Shown: positions 1 to 6,981 of the stretch, piece by piece
How positions within the stretch are numbered: position 1 is the first letter of the stretch
How the letters are laid out: every line of letters starts with the position of its first letter
Assembly: GCA_013139755.1 (NCBI GenBank)
Contig: WTAG01000320.1
Span: 1-7,354 of the forward strand
Length of the DNA stretch: 7,354 nucleotides
Reading direction: 5' to 3'
Source of the DNA: Methylomarinum sp.
Lineage (GTDB): Bacteria; Pseudomonadota; Gammaproteobacteria; Methylococcales; Methylomonadaceae
Translations under genes and position numbers: made by a program
Notes under the pieces: generated by a model
What the model saw: only the letters and a program-made list of their open reading frames with translations
Told to the model about the DNA's origin: nothing
Databases searched by the model: none

Positions 1-631
1 CATTTTCAGCAATTGATCCCACAGAGCGCTTGTAATTACCATTAGCAATGTCATTAACGACTTCAAGTATATTTTGCAAAGGCAAAATAACCATTTTCTT
101 TAACAAAATATTCAAAGCACTCACCAACAATATACTTAAAATGAGTGTCTTTACTGTTTTAAAGATAACAACGGATAATAATTCTTGCTCTACAAATTTC
201 GTCGTCACATAAAGATAAACAAAACCTATACTGTCATCTTTATATGAGATCTCTATTTTCCTCTTTAAATAAGAGCCTAGGATATCTTCTGGTGCATTCA
301 CCAATTGCCATTGCTGATTTCTCATTTTCCCAGCAAACAATTTATTTTCGCTCTCAACCTTAATCGCAAAAACATACTCATCCATCATTTCTGCCAATAT
401 AACCTTCTCTACCCAAGCTTTATCCAGCTCCCACAAGGGCAATTGTATATTTTCTGCCAAACGCAGTACTTTTTGATCCGTTAAATTCGCTAATTCGGCC
501 TGCATTTGTTGCTTGGTGTGAAAATAATCAAACACATCAATCGGCACCACAATACTAAAAACCACAAATAACATCCATATTACGATTTTTTTTCTAACAC
601 TGTGATATGCAGGGGATAATGCCTTACTCAT
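1..631 (-). CDS. Membrane sensor protein with HAMP domain, N-terminal part (output domain beyond the left edge)
   Basis: The first 210 codons are present and the gene runs off the window. Residues about 16-34 form a hydrophobic segment after a basic stretch (VRKK), giving TM1. Residues 35-150 form a periplasmic loop containing LPLWELD at 64-70, a motif seen at this place in many two-component sensor kinases and diguanylate cyclases. Residues about 151-176 form TM2. It is followed by a HAMP-like linker (KKMVILPLQNILEVVNDIANG, with the usual Pro at 184). The protein should sit in the inner membrane and pass a periplasmic signal inward. The output domain (histidine kinase, GGDEF/EAL or chemoreceptor) is not visible, so the class is open. 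The ATG overlaps the upstream stop by 8 bp (ATGAGTAA) and no clear Shine-Dalgarno precedes it, so translational coupling with the preceding binding-protein gene is likely. Sure of a two-TM HAMP sensor; unsure of its output. Confidence 0.85.
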   Translation of the reverse strand, partial: MSKALSPAYHSVRKKIVIWMLFVVFSIVVPIDVFDYFHTKQQMQAELANLTDQKVLRLAENIQLPLWELDKAWVEKVILAEMMDEYVFAIKVESENKLFAGKMRNQQWQLVNAPEDILGSYLKRKIEISYKDDSIGFVYLYVTTKFVEQELLSVVIFKTVKTLILSILLVSALNILLKKMVILPLQNILEVVNDIANGNYKRSVGSIAEN

Positions 632-1409
632 AAGAATACAATTGTTCAAATTTATCTAAATCAGATAACCAATTAACAGGAAAAAAGACACCATAGTACT
701 TTTTTAAAACCTGTAGATATTGACCACTTTTAATAATTTCTTTTAAGCCCTGCCGATATTTAGCTGCAACATTTTCTGCCTCTTTTTGATTCTCAGAAAT
801 CATAATCGCTATTGGTTCACCTGAATTCGGTAGATTTATTTGTTTAAATTCATGAGCTTGCTCAGGAAACAGCTGATTTATAGTACGTATAGCTACTAAA
901 TCAACAGCCAAAACCAGATCAACTCTGCCATGTTTCAGCTTTTTAAATAATGATGCTTGAGAATAGCTAGTCTCAAATGAGATATTTCTTTCTGAAAAAT
1001 ACCTGTGCTCAGCAAACGTACCCTCTAACACACCAATTTTATAATGCTGTAAATTTTGTAATAAATCATCGCCAATAACTTCTTTTTGTAGTGGTTGATA
1101 ATAAAAGAATGAAACGTGATAACTGGCAATCGGAATAATTGCAGCAAAATCCTGATTAGGCATATAAAACAAAGGATTACCCAAATCATTATTATCGGTA
1201 CGTTCTATCAGTCGTTTTAGCGGTAAAAAACGAATCGTCGTTTTTAACCCTGACACTGATGAAATTGCCTGCACAATATCCCCCCCCATTCCTTGATTAG
1301 GTAATTCTTGAGACCAGAATGGAGGACTCTCATTAGCTTCTAAAACAATCTCCTCAGCCAACGCACTGTATGAGAAAAATAGCACAATAAAAAACAATGG
1401 CACACTCAT
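624..1409 (-). CDS. Periplasmic solute-binding protein, SBP_bac_3-like (transporter substrate-binding domain)
   Basis: This 261-residue protein has a Sec signal peptide at residues 1-18 with probable cleavage after ALA. The mature part looks like a small type II periplasmic binding fold of the family-3 kind. It has an early strand with an ESPPF segment, GGDIVQAI at 42-49, a P-L-K-R segment near 63-66, the second-lobe strand KIGVLEGTFAE at about 124-134, and a C-terminal run GLKEIIKSGQYLQVLKKYYG like the last helices of amino-acid-binding proteins. The ligand cannot be read from sequence. The start is supported by AAGGG at 1420-1416, about 6-7 nt before the ATG. The stop overlaps the start of the HAMP sensor gene, and the gene lies 15 bp after a second binding-protein gene of equal length. 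No permease or ATPase gene is in view, so a role presenting ligand to the sensor is as plausible as transport. Family assignment is good; function is inferred. Confidence 0.85.
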   Translation of the reverse strand: MSVPLFFIVLFFSYSALAEEIVLEANESPPFWSQELPNQGMGGDIVQAISSVSGLKTTIRFLPLKRLIERTDNNDLGNPLFYMPNQDFAAIIPIASYHVSFFYYQPLQKEVIGDDLLQNLQHYKIGVLEGTFAEHRYFSERNISFETSYSQASLFKKLKHGRVDLVLAVDLVAIRTINQLFPEQAHEFKQINLPNSGEPIAIMISENQKEAENVAAKYRQGLKEIIKSGQYLQVLKKYYGVFFPVNWLSDLDKFEQLYSYE

Positions 1410-1424
1410 AAGCCGCCCTTCAAA

Positions 1425-2210
1425 TTAATGGATTTTTAAGAATTGGTTCTTTATTTTATTAAACTGTCCATTTTTAACCAGCGCATCAAAACCTTTTTTA
1501 AACATCTCGGCACCTTCCTTACCCTTCAGATGTTTTTTATTGAAAATAATCGCTAACTGCATTTTCCCTGCACTTACAGGCATTTTTACAAAATTATTTT
1601 TCTGCTCGGAAAATTGCTTTTCAATCAACCAATCTGCGGTCAAATCAGGTAAGCGAATAAAGTCCACTTCTTTTGTCACTAATTTCTTTAATAAAGCATC
1701 TATTCTTGCTGTTTTAACACTAATACCTGATTGTTTATATTTTTCTGTAGCAACACCTTTTAGCACACCATATCGCAAGCCTTTTAAGTTTTTTAGATTC
1801 CCTTTCCAGGCTAATCCATTAGGATGTGCAAGCTTATAATAAATATAACTTTCATTAACGTCATCCATAGGAATAATGACCTTATCTTTCTTTTGACTTG
1901 CTGTTAAATGAAGGTAAGGACTCAGAACCGCTAAAGCATTATCCTGAAGTAAATAATATTTCACCATACTATGTAATGGTAAAATCGTTAGTATTGCGTC
2001 TATTTTCTGCTGACGTATTACTGTATTAACCACCTCACTTAAGTAGGATGACTGTTTAACATCAGACCCTATAAATGGCGGCAGTTTAATAGTATATATA
2101 TCACTAGCACTGGATATTAAACTAGGGGAAACACGAGGTCCCGTTGCATAACAAATACTCGTTAGTAGCAAGCCTGTAATAACAAGCCCAAATTGTCTTA
2201 ATAACATCAT
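1425..2210 (-). CDS. Second periplasmic solute-binding-like protein, related to the next gene
   Basis: This is a 261-residue protein when started at the tandem ATG ATG at 2210-2205. An in-frame ATG at 2291 would add 27 residues and overlap the hydrolase gene. The 2210 start is preferred because AGGAG at 2223-2219 lies 8 nt upstream and a signal peptide follows at once (residues 1-22, cleavage after CYA). The cysteine near the cleavage site does not fit a lipobox because isoleucine precedes it. The second lobe matches the downstream protein in order: LKGLRYGVLKGVATEKY (about 142-158), a KEVDF segment (180-184), and a C-terminal MFKKGFDALVKNGQFNKIKNQF like the KYRQGLKEIIKSGQY region next door. 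The first lobe is more divergent. It is probably periplasmic and binds a small molecule of unknown identity. The gene sits 16 bp after the hydrolase stop and 15 bp before its paralogue, consistent with co-transcription. Confidence 0.8.
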   Translation of the reverse strand: MMLLRQFGLVITGLLLTSICYATGPRVSPSLISSASDIYTIKLPPFIGSDVKQSSYLSEVVNTVIRQQKIDAILTILPLHSMVKYYLLQDNALAVLSPYLHLTASQKKDKVIIPMDDVNESYIYYKLAHPNGLAWKGNLKNLKGLRYGVLKGVATEKYKQSGISVKTARIDALLKKLVTKEVDFIRLPDLTADWLIEKQFSEQKNNFVKMPVSAGKMQLAIIFNKKHLKGKEGAEMFKKGFDALVKNGQFNKIKNQFLKIH

Positions 2211-2218
2211 GAGTCTAA

Positions 2219-2223
2219 CTCCT
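2219..2223 (-). promoter_or_regulatory. Ribosome-binding site deciding the start of the 1425-2210 gene
   Basis: AGGAG on the minus strand, 8 nt before ATG ATG at 2210. It lies in the 16-bp gap after the hydrolase stop codon and selects this start over the longer in-frame option at 2291. Confidence 0.75.
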
Positions 2224-2226
2224 CTT

Positions 2227-3549
2227 TTAATCAGCGATAGCTGAGACAGACAGCACCATAACTTTATCCCACAAACCAACGTGAGCACCAAAAGGTGATG
2301 TTTGTGATAGAAAAATAGTGATCATGTCTTCTTTAGGGTTAATACTAAAGCGGGTGGAATAATATCCCGCCCACTCAAAAACACCGACATCACCACTGTC
2401 AACATTGTGAGATCTGTCTTGTTGTATTGCAAAGCCTAAACCAAACTTCCAGCCATGACTGTGTAATAAGGTGGCATCATGCTTACCGATATGATTAGTT
2501 GCCGTCATTAATTCAATGGTTTTACGACTCAACAAGCGTGTACCATCCAGCTCACCTTTATTTAACAACATTTGTGCAAATCGAAAATAATCATAGGCTG
2601 TAGACAACACACTGGCACCGCCGGAGAGGTATTTTCCTGAGGTTGCATAAGCATCTAAAGGACATAAAGCAAGATCGCCATCAATCAATGGACCGGTAAC
2701 GCGTTCTAGCTTGCCATTCCAATCACTCTTCCAGTCGGCAGATAATCGAGATAATTTGTTTTTTGGAATATAAAAATGGCTATCAGCCATCTTGAGTGGA
2801 TCAAAAATATGAGTTTGTACAAAGTCATCAAACTTTATACCTGACACCTCCTCAATTAAATAACCTAGAACATCAACAGATAAGCCATATTCCCACGTTT
2901 CACCCGGGTGAGCATAAAGAGGTAACTTAGCCAAACGCTTAACCATATCACCTATGCTTTCATCGGGTCTACAAAAGCCATCGGTAATGCCTGCATCCCT
3001 ATAAAAACTTACAACCTGCTCTCGCTTAGGATTAGGAAACCAGCCTGCTGATGCTAAATACAAGAGACCCGATTGATGGGTTAATAAGTCATGTATGGTG
3101 ACTTCTCTTTTTACAGGGACTAATTTATAAGGAAATTCACTGCCTTCTGGCAGCATTTCAACGACTTTCTGATGTTTAAATTCGGGGATATATTTAGAAA
3201 CGGGGTCAGACAATAACAACTTACCTTGTTCATATAGCAGCATGACTGCGGTACTGGTTAAAGGCTTAGTCATAGAAACGATTCTAAAAATGGTATCTTC
3301 CTTCATCGGGACATCAATATCTGCCTGTCCAGATGCATTTAAATAGGCTATTTTTCCATGTCTGGCCATCAACACCACAGAACCCGCAATCTTGTTCTCA
3401 TTAACATGTTGAACTAGCAAATGACTCATTCGTTTAACACCCTCTGATGACAAGCCAACTGTTTCAGGTTTAACGAGATCATAATTACCCGCATTAACGA
3501 CCATAACCTGACAAAGTAACACTAACAATGTGGTACGTTTTAATTCCAT
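2227..3549 (-). CDS. Secreted serine hydrolase of the beta-lactamase / family VIII esterase fold (CubicO-like)
   Basis: This 440-residue protein has a signal peptide at residues 1-20 (cleavage after VNA), so it should act in the periplasm. The PF00144-type catalytic domain is clear. The nucleophile motif S92-M-T-K95 lies in FRIVSMTKPLTS, and the family-typical TIHDLLTHQSGLLY follows at 151-164. The second catalytic motif is Y221 in WEYGLSVDVLG (219-229), in place of the YxN of class C beta-lactamases. Near the C-terminus, FEWAGYYSTRF (391-401) stands where beta-lactamases carry KTG. This WxG variant is typical of family VIII carboxylesterases and D-aminopeptidase-like enzymes, so esterase or peptidase activity is more likely than antibiotic resistance. 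The substrate is unknown. The start has AAGGTGG at 3560-3554 just upstream. It is the first gene of a minus-strand run with two binding proteins and a membrane sensor, which suggests it may process or release the ligand they recognise (inference). Confidence 0.9.
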   Translation of the reverse strand: MELKRTTLLVLLCQVMVVNAGNYDLVKPETVGLSSEGVKRMSHLLVQHVNENKIAGSVVLMARHGKIAYLNASGQADIDVPMKEDTIFRIVSMTKPLTSTAVMLLYEQGKLLLSDPVSKYIPEFKHQKVVEMLPEGSEFPYKLVPVKREVTIHDLLTHQSGLLYLASAGWFPNPKREQVVSFYRDAGITDGFCRPDESIGDMVKRLAKLPLYAHPGETWEYGLSVDVLGYLIEEVSGIKFDDFVQTHIFDPLKMADSHFYIPKNKLSRLSADWKSDWNGKLERVTGPLIDGDLALCPLDAYATSGKYLSGGASVLSTAYDYFRFAQMLLNKGELDGTRLLSRKTIELMTATNHIGKHDATLLHSHGWKFGLGFAIQQDRSHNVDSGDVGVFEWAGYYSTRFSINPKEDMITIFLSQTSPFGAHVGLWDKVMVLSVSAIAD

Positions 3550-3634
3550 ACATCCACCTTATTGAGTTAAAAACCCGTATTTCTGTATACTCACTTGAAT
3601 CATGCTAAATTTCACTCTAACACAAACAATAAGT

Positions 3635-3662
3635 ATCCTATAAATATATAAGATTCTGTCAA
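3635..3662 (-). promoter_or_regulatory. Candidate sigma-70 promoter for the hydrolase / binding protein / sensor operon
   Basis: On the minus strand, a perfect -35 TTGACA (3662-3657) is followed after 16 bp by TAGGAT (3640-3635), which matches four of six -10 positions. The spacer is very AT-rich. A start near 3628 would leave an untranslated leader of about 80 nt before the ATG at 3549. The -10 is weak, which would suit an activated promoter. GATACT, 3 bp further on, is an alternative. Confidence 0.45.
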
Positions 3663-3699
3663 AAAAGTAATACAGACGCTCACATTAAATTTCCTGAAT

Positions 3700-3720
3700 T
3701 AGAATTAACGAATAATTCTA
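3700..3720. repeat. Perfect 8-bp inverted repeat, possible operator
   Basis: TAGAATTA (3700-3707) and TAATTCTA (3713-3720) are exact reverse complements separated by ACGAA. The centre lies about 50 bp upstream of the TTGACA at 3662, at roughly -80 from the predicted start. That spacing is common for an activator or response-regulator dimer site. AT-rich dyads arise by chance, so a regulatory role is only suggested. Confidence 0.4.
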
Positions 3721-3770
3721 TTGATATCTTCATCCGGTAATCTTGTGAAACAGAGTCTCTATTGTAGTGC

Positions 3771-3800
3771 TAGATTCCCGATAAAAGTATGCTGGAATGA
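3771..3800. repeat. Possible degenerate copy of a dispersed palindromic repeat
   Basis: ATTCC (3774-3778) and GGAAT (3794-3798) flank an imperfect interior (CGATAAAAGTATGCT). From memory this resembles a dispersed gammaproteobacterial palindrome with arms like GGATTCCCGC and GCGGGAATGA around a TAAAAGCATG centre. Several stem bases have changed here, so the copy would be decayed. The identification rests on recollection, not on another copy within the window. Confidence 0.3.
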
Positions 3801-3926
3801 TCAACTGAACTAACTTATCCCGAGCTGGGGTTAAGTATTAATGTGTCCCAAGATTTGAGTTTATAATCCAGTCAGTGAACTTCTTAAATAGACAGCAGCA
3901 TTTTAAAATTTATACAAAATTCAACC

Positions 3927-3949
3927 ACTATGCACTGAAAGTGCATAGT
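3927..3949. terminator. Strong hairpin downstream of the Tsx-like gene, possible terminator
   Basis: ACTATGCACT (3927-3936) and AGTGCATAGT (3940-3949) form a perfect 10-bp stem with a GAA loop, starting about 40 bp past the stop codon at 3990. On the plus strand it is followed by TTTT. On the minus strand (the direction of the gene) it is followed by GGTTGAATTTTG, so the U-tract is imperfect. It is best read as a weak terminator for the minus-strand transcript, perhaps bidirectional, or as a transcript-stabilising 3' hairpin. Confidence 0.5.
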
Positions 3950-3989
3950 TTTGGCTAGCCGTCCGAATATAAAGATGGCAGGTTTAAAT

Positions 3990-4763
3990 CTAAAAAAACA
4001 GAATCATCATTCCTTGAACAACAGACTCTTCTACGCCTTTAATTCCAAATTTGTTATACCAGTAGGAATACTCAGTCCCCAGATACAGTTTATCCTGCTT
4101 ACCCACGATAAGATCGCCTATATCTAATAATACTTGTGGTTGCGCTAACATATTTACATTATGTGAGGCGTTAGTATTTGCATTACGAAAATCAATAAAG
4201 CCTCTAAATTTAAAACTTAAATTTCCTAAGACAAACGGTACACTCCAAACAGGTGTAATTTGTATACCATATCGGCCACTGAGATCTTCATTTTTAAATG
4301 TTGTAATATCAACTTGCAGATAATCAAACGCTTCGTTATTCAAATCAAGACTAACGCCTAACAAGTAGGTTCTATACGGTTCACCATCGGGAAAGTTATC
4401 AATATTAAGCCCTGCCACCAAGGAAAAATCATTGATTGGGCCTAAAGAAAAGTCCTTTCCCGATATTTTATTTAAACTAAGGTAACTATAAACTTCCGCA
4501 TAAACTTCTACATCATTAAAGTCATTTCTGTTAATAATATCCACAAAAAAGAAATTACTGCCGTATTTCCAACCATTGCTGTGTTCAACTGTCATCGTTA
4601 CCCGCTCATCATCGCCGAGCTCAAAATCATTGCCATATAACAGTTGAATATTGCTTGATGTCCAGTCAAAAGGTGATTCCCAATCAACAGCAAAAGCAGG
4701 AGATGCTGTTACTACCAATAGAACAACAATACGACCTATACACTTAATTTTTCGATATTGCAT
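3990..4763 (-). CDS. Outer-membrane channel of the Tsx/OmpK nucleoside-porin family
   Basis: This 257-residue protein has a Sec signal peptide at 1-25 (hydrophobic core RIVVLLVVTASPAFA, cleavage after AFA), leaving a mature barrel of about 232 residues, the usual size for this family. The N-terminal signature is clear: FDWTSSNIQLLYGNDFELG (32-50) followed by TVEHSNGWKYGSNFFFVDI (58-76). The rest is a series of alternating-polarity beta strands, and the chain ends in phenylalanine (MILFF), as BAM-assembled barrels do. Tsx proteins form 12-stranded pores that take up nucleosides. OmpK relatives are known as phage receptors, and the exact substrate here is unproven. The gene follows recQ by 67 bp on the same strand. 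No good Shine-Dalgarno lies before the ATG at 4763, but the signal peptide fits that start. The last codons run through seven consecutive T residues at the stop. Confidence 0.9.
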   Translation of the reverse strand: MQYRKIKCIGRIVVLLVVTASPAFAVDWESPFDWTSSNIQLLYGNDFELGDDERVTMTVEHSNGWKYGSNFFFVDIINRNDFNDVEVYAEVYSYLSLNKISGKDFSLGPINDFSLVAGLNIDNFPDGEPYRTYLLGVSLDLNNEAFDYLQVDITTFKNEDLSGRYGIQITPVWSVPFVLGNLSFKFRGFIDFRNANTNASHNVNMLAQPQVLLDIGDLIVGKQDKLYLGTEYSYWYNKFGIKGVEESVVQGMMILFF

Positions 4764-4811
4764 TTATAACAATCATTTCTGTGGCATCTCTATAGCTATT
4801 GCTTTTAATTT

Positions 4812-4835
4812 AATAGGCTAAACACCGAGCCTATT
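4812..4835 (-). terminator. Inverted repeat spanning the recQ stop codon, weak terminator candidate
   Basis: AATAGGCT (4812-4819) and AGCCTATT (4828-4835) pair exactly around an 8-nt loop. The right arm contains the recQ TAG stop. The sequence after the hairpin in the recQ direction is AT-rich (AAATTAAAA) but has no U-tract, so termination would be inefficient and read-through into the Tsx-like gene is possible. Confidence 0.35.
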
Positions 4836-6975
4836 CTGTTTTATGTAAAAATCCCGCTCTCACACAACGTAAAACACTATAGCTATAAGTCTCGTCGAAC
4901 TGCTCAAACAAAGGTTTCAATGCATTTTTCTGCTCCTCTGGCAGATTGATAATAGCCTCTTCTATTTGCTGAATTTCCTTTTCATCTAAATCAAGCACAT
5001 CATTAACTAACACTCTACCTTCTTCTATCGCTTGTGATAAATGACTATAAACAGTCTCTTGTTTTAACTGCCTTTCTTTTGCGACTTTTTCTACCGTATA
5101 ACCCAAGCGGAATAATGCCACCGTTTCTGCCACTGTATCGGGCAAATCCATCACAGAAAAGTTTTCTAGTACCTCTAAGAATTTATCACCATAGAGTTCT
5201 AGCTTCTTTTCACCCACACCGGATATATAACTCATTTCCTGCAAATTACTGGGCTTTTCATCCATCATCGCCATTAAAGTGGCATCATGAAAAATCACAA
5301 AAGGCGGTACATCTTGCTCATCGGCAAGCTCTCGACGCTTTTCTCGTAAAGCTTCCCATAACAAACTGTTTTGCCCTTGAACCGTTGTTCTTTTTCCCGC
5401 TTTTTTAGATAGCCCTTTCTCTGGTGTAATATCTTTACGGAGCATTAAGGTTTGTTCACTGCGTAACAGAGGCCGGCATTTTTCAGTCAATTTAAACGCG
5501 CCATAACCTTCAAAATCAACCTCTACATAACCTTTAGCAACTAGTTGTCTAAAAACAGAACGCCACTGCTTTTCATCCAAGTCTTTGCCTATGCCAAAAG
5601 TTGATTGTTTATCATGCCCAAAACTTTTTATGCGCTCATTTGATTTACCTAGCAACACATCCAGCAGATAAGTCACACCAAAGCGCTGTTCTGTTCGATA
5701 AATACAGGACAAAGCCTGTTGTGCTGCAATTGTTCCGTCCCAGGTTTCGACCGGTTCTAAACAGGTGTCACAATTACCACAACCTTGCTCAAGCTCGTCA
5801 CCAAAATAGGCCAATAGCGCTTGTCTTCGACAGCCCACCATTTCGCACAAGGCTAACATGGCGTCTAATTTATGTAGCTCTAACCGTTTATGTGTTTCAT
5901 CTGCCTCAGAATCACCTAACATTTTCCGCAAGGTAATCACATCTTGTAAGCCATAAGCCATCCAGGCATTAGCGGGTTGGCCATCACGTCCTGCACGACC
6001 TGTTTCCTGATAATAACCTTCGAGACTTTTAGGTAAATCCAGATGCCCTACAAAACGTACATTGGGTTTGTCTATGCCCATGCCAAAAGCTATGGTAGCC
6101 ACGATCACTACACCTTCTTCCATTAAAAAACGATGCTGATTTTGTTGCTTAACTTCATTCGGCAAACGAGCATGATAAGGCAAAGCCTTAATGCCTTTAC
6201 CTTGCAACCATTCGGCTGTTGATTCTACTTTTTTACGTGACAAACAATAAACAATACCCGCATCACCTGCATGTTCCGCCCGAATAAAGTTTAACAATTG
6301 CTGTTTGGCATTTTGTTTTTGAACAATACGGTATCGTATATTCGGCCTATCAAATCCACTAATAAATGATTGCGCTTGCTCTAAGCCTAATCGGCGGATA
6401 ATTTCTTCACGGGTTTTTTCGTCGGCTGTTGCGGTTAAAGCAATTCGAGGTATCGTTGGAAATTTTTCATGCAGTAATGATAACTGTAGATAATCCGCAC
6501 GAAAATCATGCCCCCATTGCGAGACACAGTGCGCCTCATCAATAGCAAATAAAGCGATATTGATACGCTGAAATAAAGACTGGGTCCAAGCCGAGGTCAG
6601 TCTTTCGGGGGCGATATATAATAGATCCAACTCACCTTGCTGGAGTTGATGCTCAACTAAGCGCGCCTCATCCATTGATAAAGTCGAATTTAAAAAAGCC
6701 GCCTTAACGCCTAACTGATGCAATGCAGTAACCTGGTCTTGCATCAGTGCTATCAACGGAGAAATAACAATACCCACACCCGACCTAACTAATGCCGGAA
6801 TCTGATAACATAAAGACTTACCACCACCGGTAGGCATTAAAACTAAAGCATCCTGACCTGCTATTAACTGCTCGACAATCTGCTTTTGTTGTCCTCTAAA
6901 TGCATCATAACCAAAAACAGATTTCAGGACCTTTTCTGCCTGTCCATCCTTATCAGCACCTTGTTCTATATTGAT
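4831..6975 (-). CDS. recQ: ATP-dependent DNA helicase RecQ, long form with C-terminal HTH domain, probable non-AUG start
   Basis: This is a 3'-5' superfamily 2 helicase of recombination and repair, about 714 residues from the proposed ATC start at 6975. Motif 0 is [10 protein letters not shown] (21-30). Walker A TGGGKS is at 49-54, DEAH at 146-149, TATAD at 181-185, and motif [12 protein letters not shown] at 323-332. The zinc-binding cysteines are 382, 399, 402 and 405, followed by a winged-helix region and then HRDC at about 536-606. The C-terminal tail (about 613-706, including [20 protein letters not shown]) resembles the HTH_40 domain found in longer RecQs; E. coli RecQ has 609 residues and lacks it. 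The first ATG (6837) falls in [10 protein letters not shown] and would remove motif 0, so it cannot be the true start of a full enzyme. The frame is open up to a TAG at 6981-6979 without ATG, GTG or TTG. ATC at 6975 has GGAG 6 nt upstream. A one-base deletion near the start is the main alternative. Confidence 0.93.
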   Translation of the reverse strand: MNIEQGADKDGQAEKVLKSVFGYDAFRGQQKQIVEQLIAGQDALVLMPTGGGKSLCYQIPALVRSGVGIVISPLIALMQDQVTALHQLGVKAAFLNSTLSMDEARLVEHQLQQGELDLLYIAPERLTSAWTQSLFQRINIALFAIDEAHCVSQWGHDFRADYLQLSLLHEKFPTIPRIALTATADEKTREEIIRRLGLEQAQSFISGFDRPNIRYRIVQKQNAKQQLLNFIRAEHAGDAGIVYCLSRKKVESTAEWLQGKGIKALPYHARLPNEVKQQNQHRFLMEEGVVIVATIAFGMGIDKPNVRFVGHLDLPKSLEGYYQETGRAGRDGQPANAWMAYGLQDVITLRKMLGDSEADETHKRLELHKLDAMLALCEMVGCRRQALLAYFGDELEQGCGNCDTCLEPVETWDGTIAAQQALSCIYRTEQRFGVTYLLDVLLGKSNERIKSFGHDKQSTFGIGKDLDEKQWRSVFRQLVAKGYVEVDFEGYGAFKLTEKCRPLLRSEQTLMLRKDITPEKGLSKKAGKRTTVQGQNSLLWEALREKRRELADEQDVPPFVIFHDATLMAMMDEKPSNLQEMSYISGVGEKKLELYGDKFLEVLENFSVMDLPDTVAETVALFRLGYTVEKVAKERQLKQETVYSHLSQAIEEGRVLVNDVLDLDEKEIQQIEEAIINLPEEQKNALKPLFEQFDETYSYSVLRCVRAGFLHKTE

Positions 6976-6981
6976 AAACTA

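Larger units (their letters stand above)
3550..3989. other. 440-bp non-coding region between the Tsx-like gene and the hydrolase operon
   Basis: I see no coding sequence here: all frames are broken often and no RBS-plus-ORF combination stands out. It contains a promoter-like pair (3662-3635), a perfect 8-bp dyad (3700-3720), a possible decayed dispersed palindrome (about 3771-3800), a strong hairpin (3927-3949) and the short palindrome GGCTAGCC at 3953-3960. It is unusually long beside the other gaps in the window (15-74 bp). Confidence 0.7.

Noticed and set aside
1540..1839. Open frame of 99 codons on the plus strand
   Set aside because: It lies wholly inside and antisense to the second binding-protein gene. 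It has no RBS or recognisable motif, and its low-complexity Phe/Ser-rich sequence is typical of the complement of an AT-rich gene.
2138..2170. Lipoprotein signal in the second binding protein (cysteine at residue 20)
   Set aside because: The residues before the cysteine are T-S-I; a lipobox needs Gly, Ala or Ser at -1. An ordinary signal peptidase I site after CYA fits better.
3931..3945. TGCACTGAAAGTGCA as an NtrC (nitrogen regulator) binding site
   Set aside because: NtrC sites have GCAC and GTGC half-sites about 7 bp apart; here the spacing is 5. There is also no sigma-54 promoter or nitrogen gene nearby.
3550..3989. CRISPR array, tRNA or small RNA gene in the long intergenic region
   Set aside because: There are no regularly spaced direct repeats, no cloverleaf arms, and no clear promoter-to-terminator unit on either strand.
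3973..4118. Small plus-strand ORF beginning ATGGCAGG at about 3974
   Set aside because: It runs antisense into the Tsx-like gene, has no Shine-Dalgarno and encodes nothing recognisable.
5034..5408. Open frame of 124 codons on the plus strand
   Set aside because: It is antisense to the C-terminal part of recQ, which has strong domain support. The translation looks like no known protein.
5601..5936. Open frame of 111 codons on the plus strand
   Set aside because: It is antisense to the zinc-binding and winged-helix part of recQ, with a His/Arg-rich shadow composition.
6835..6837. ATG at 6837 as the recQ start
   Set aside because: It sits inside the Walker A region ([10 protein letters not shown]). 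The 46 codons before it encode conserved RecQ sequence including motif 0, so it would yield an incomplete helicase.
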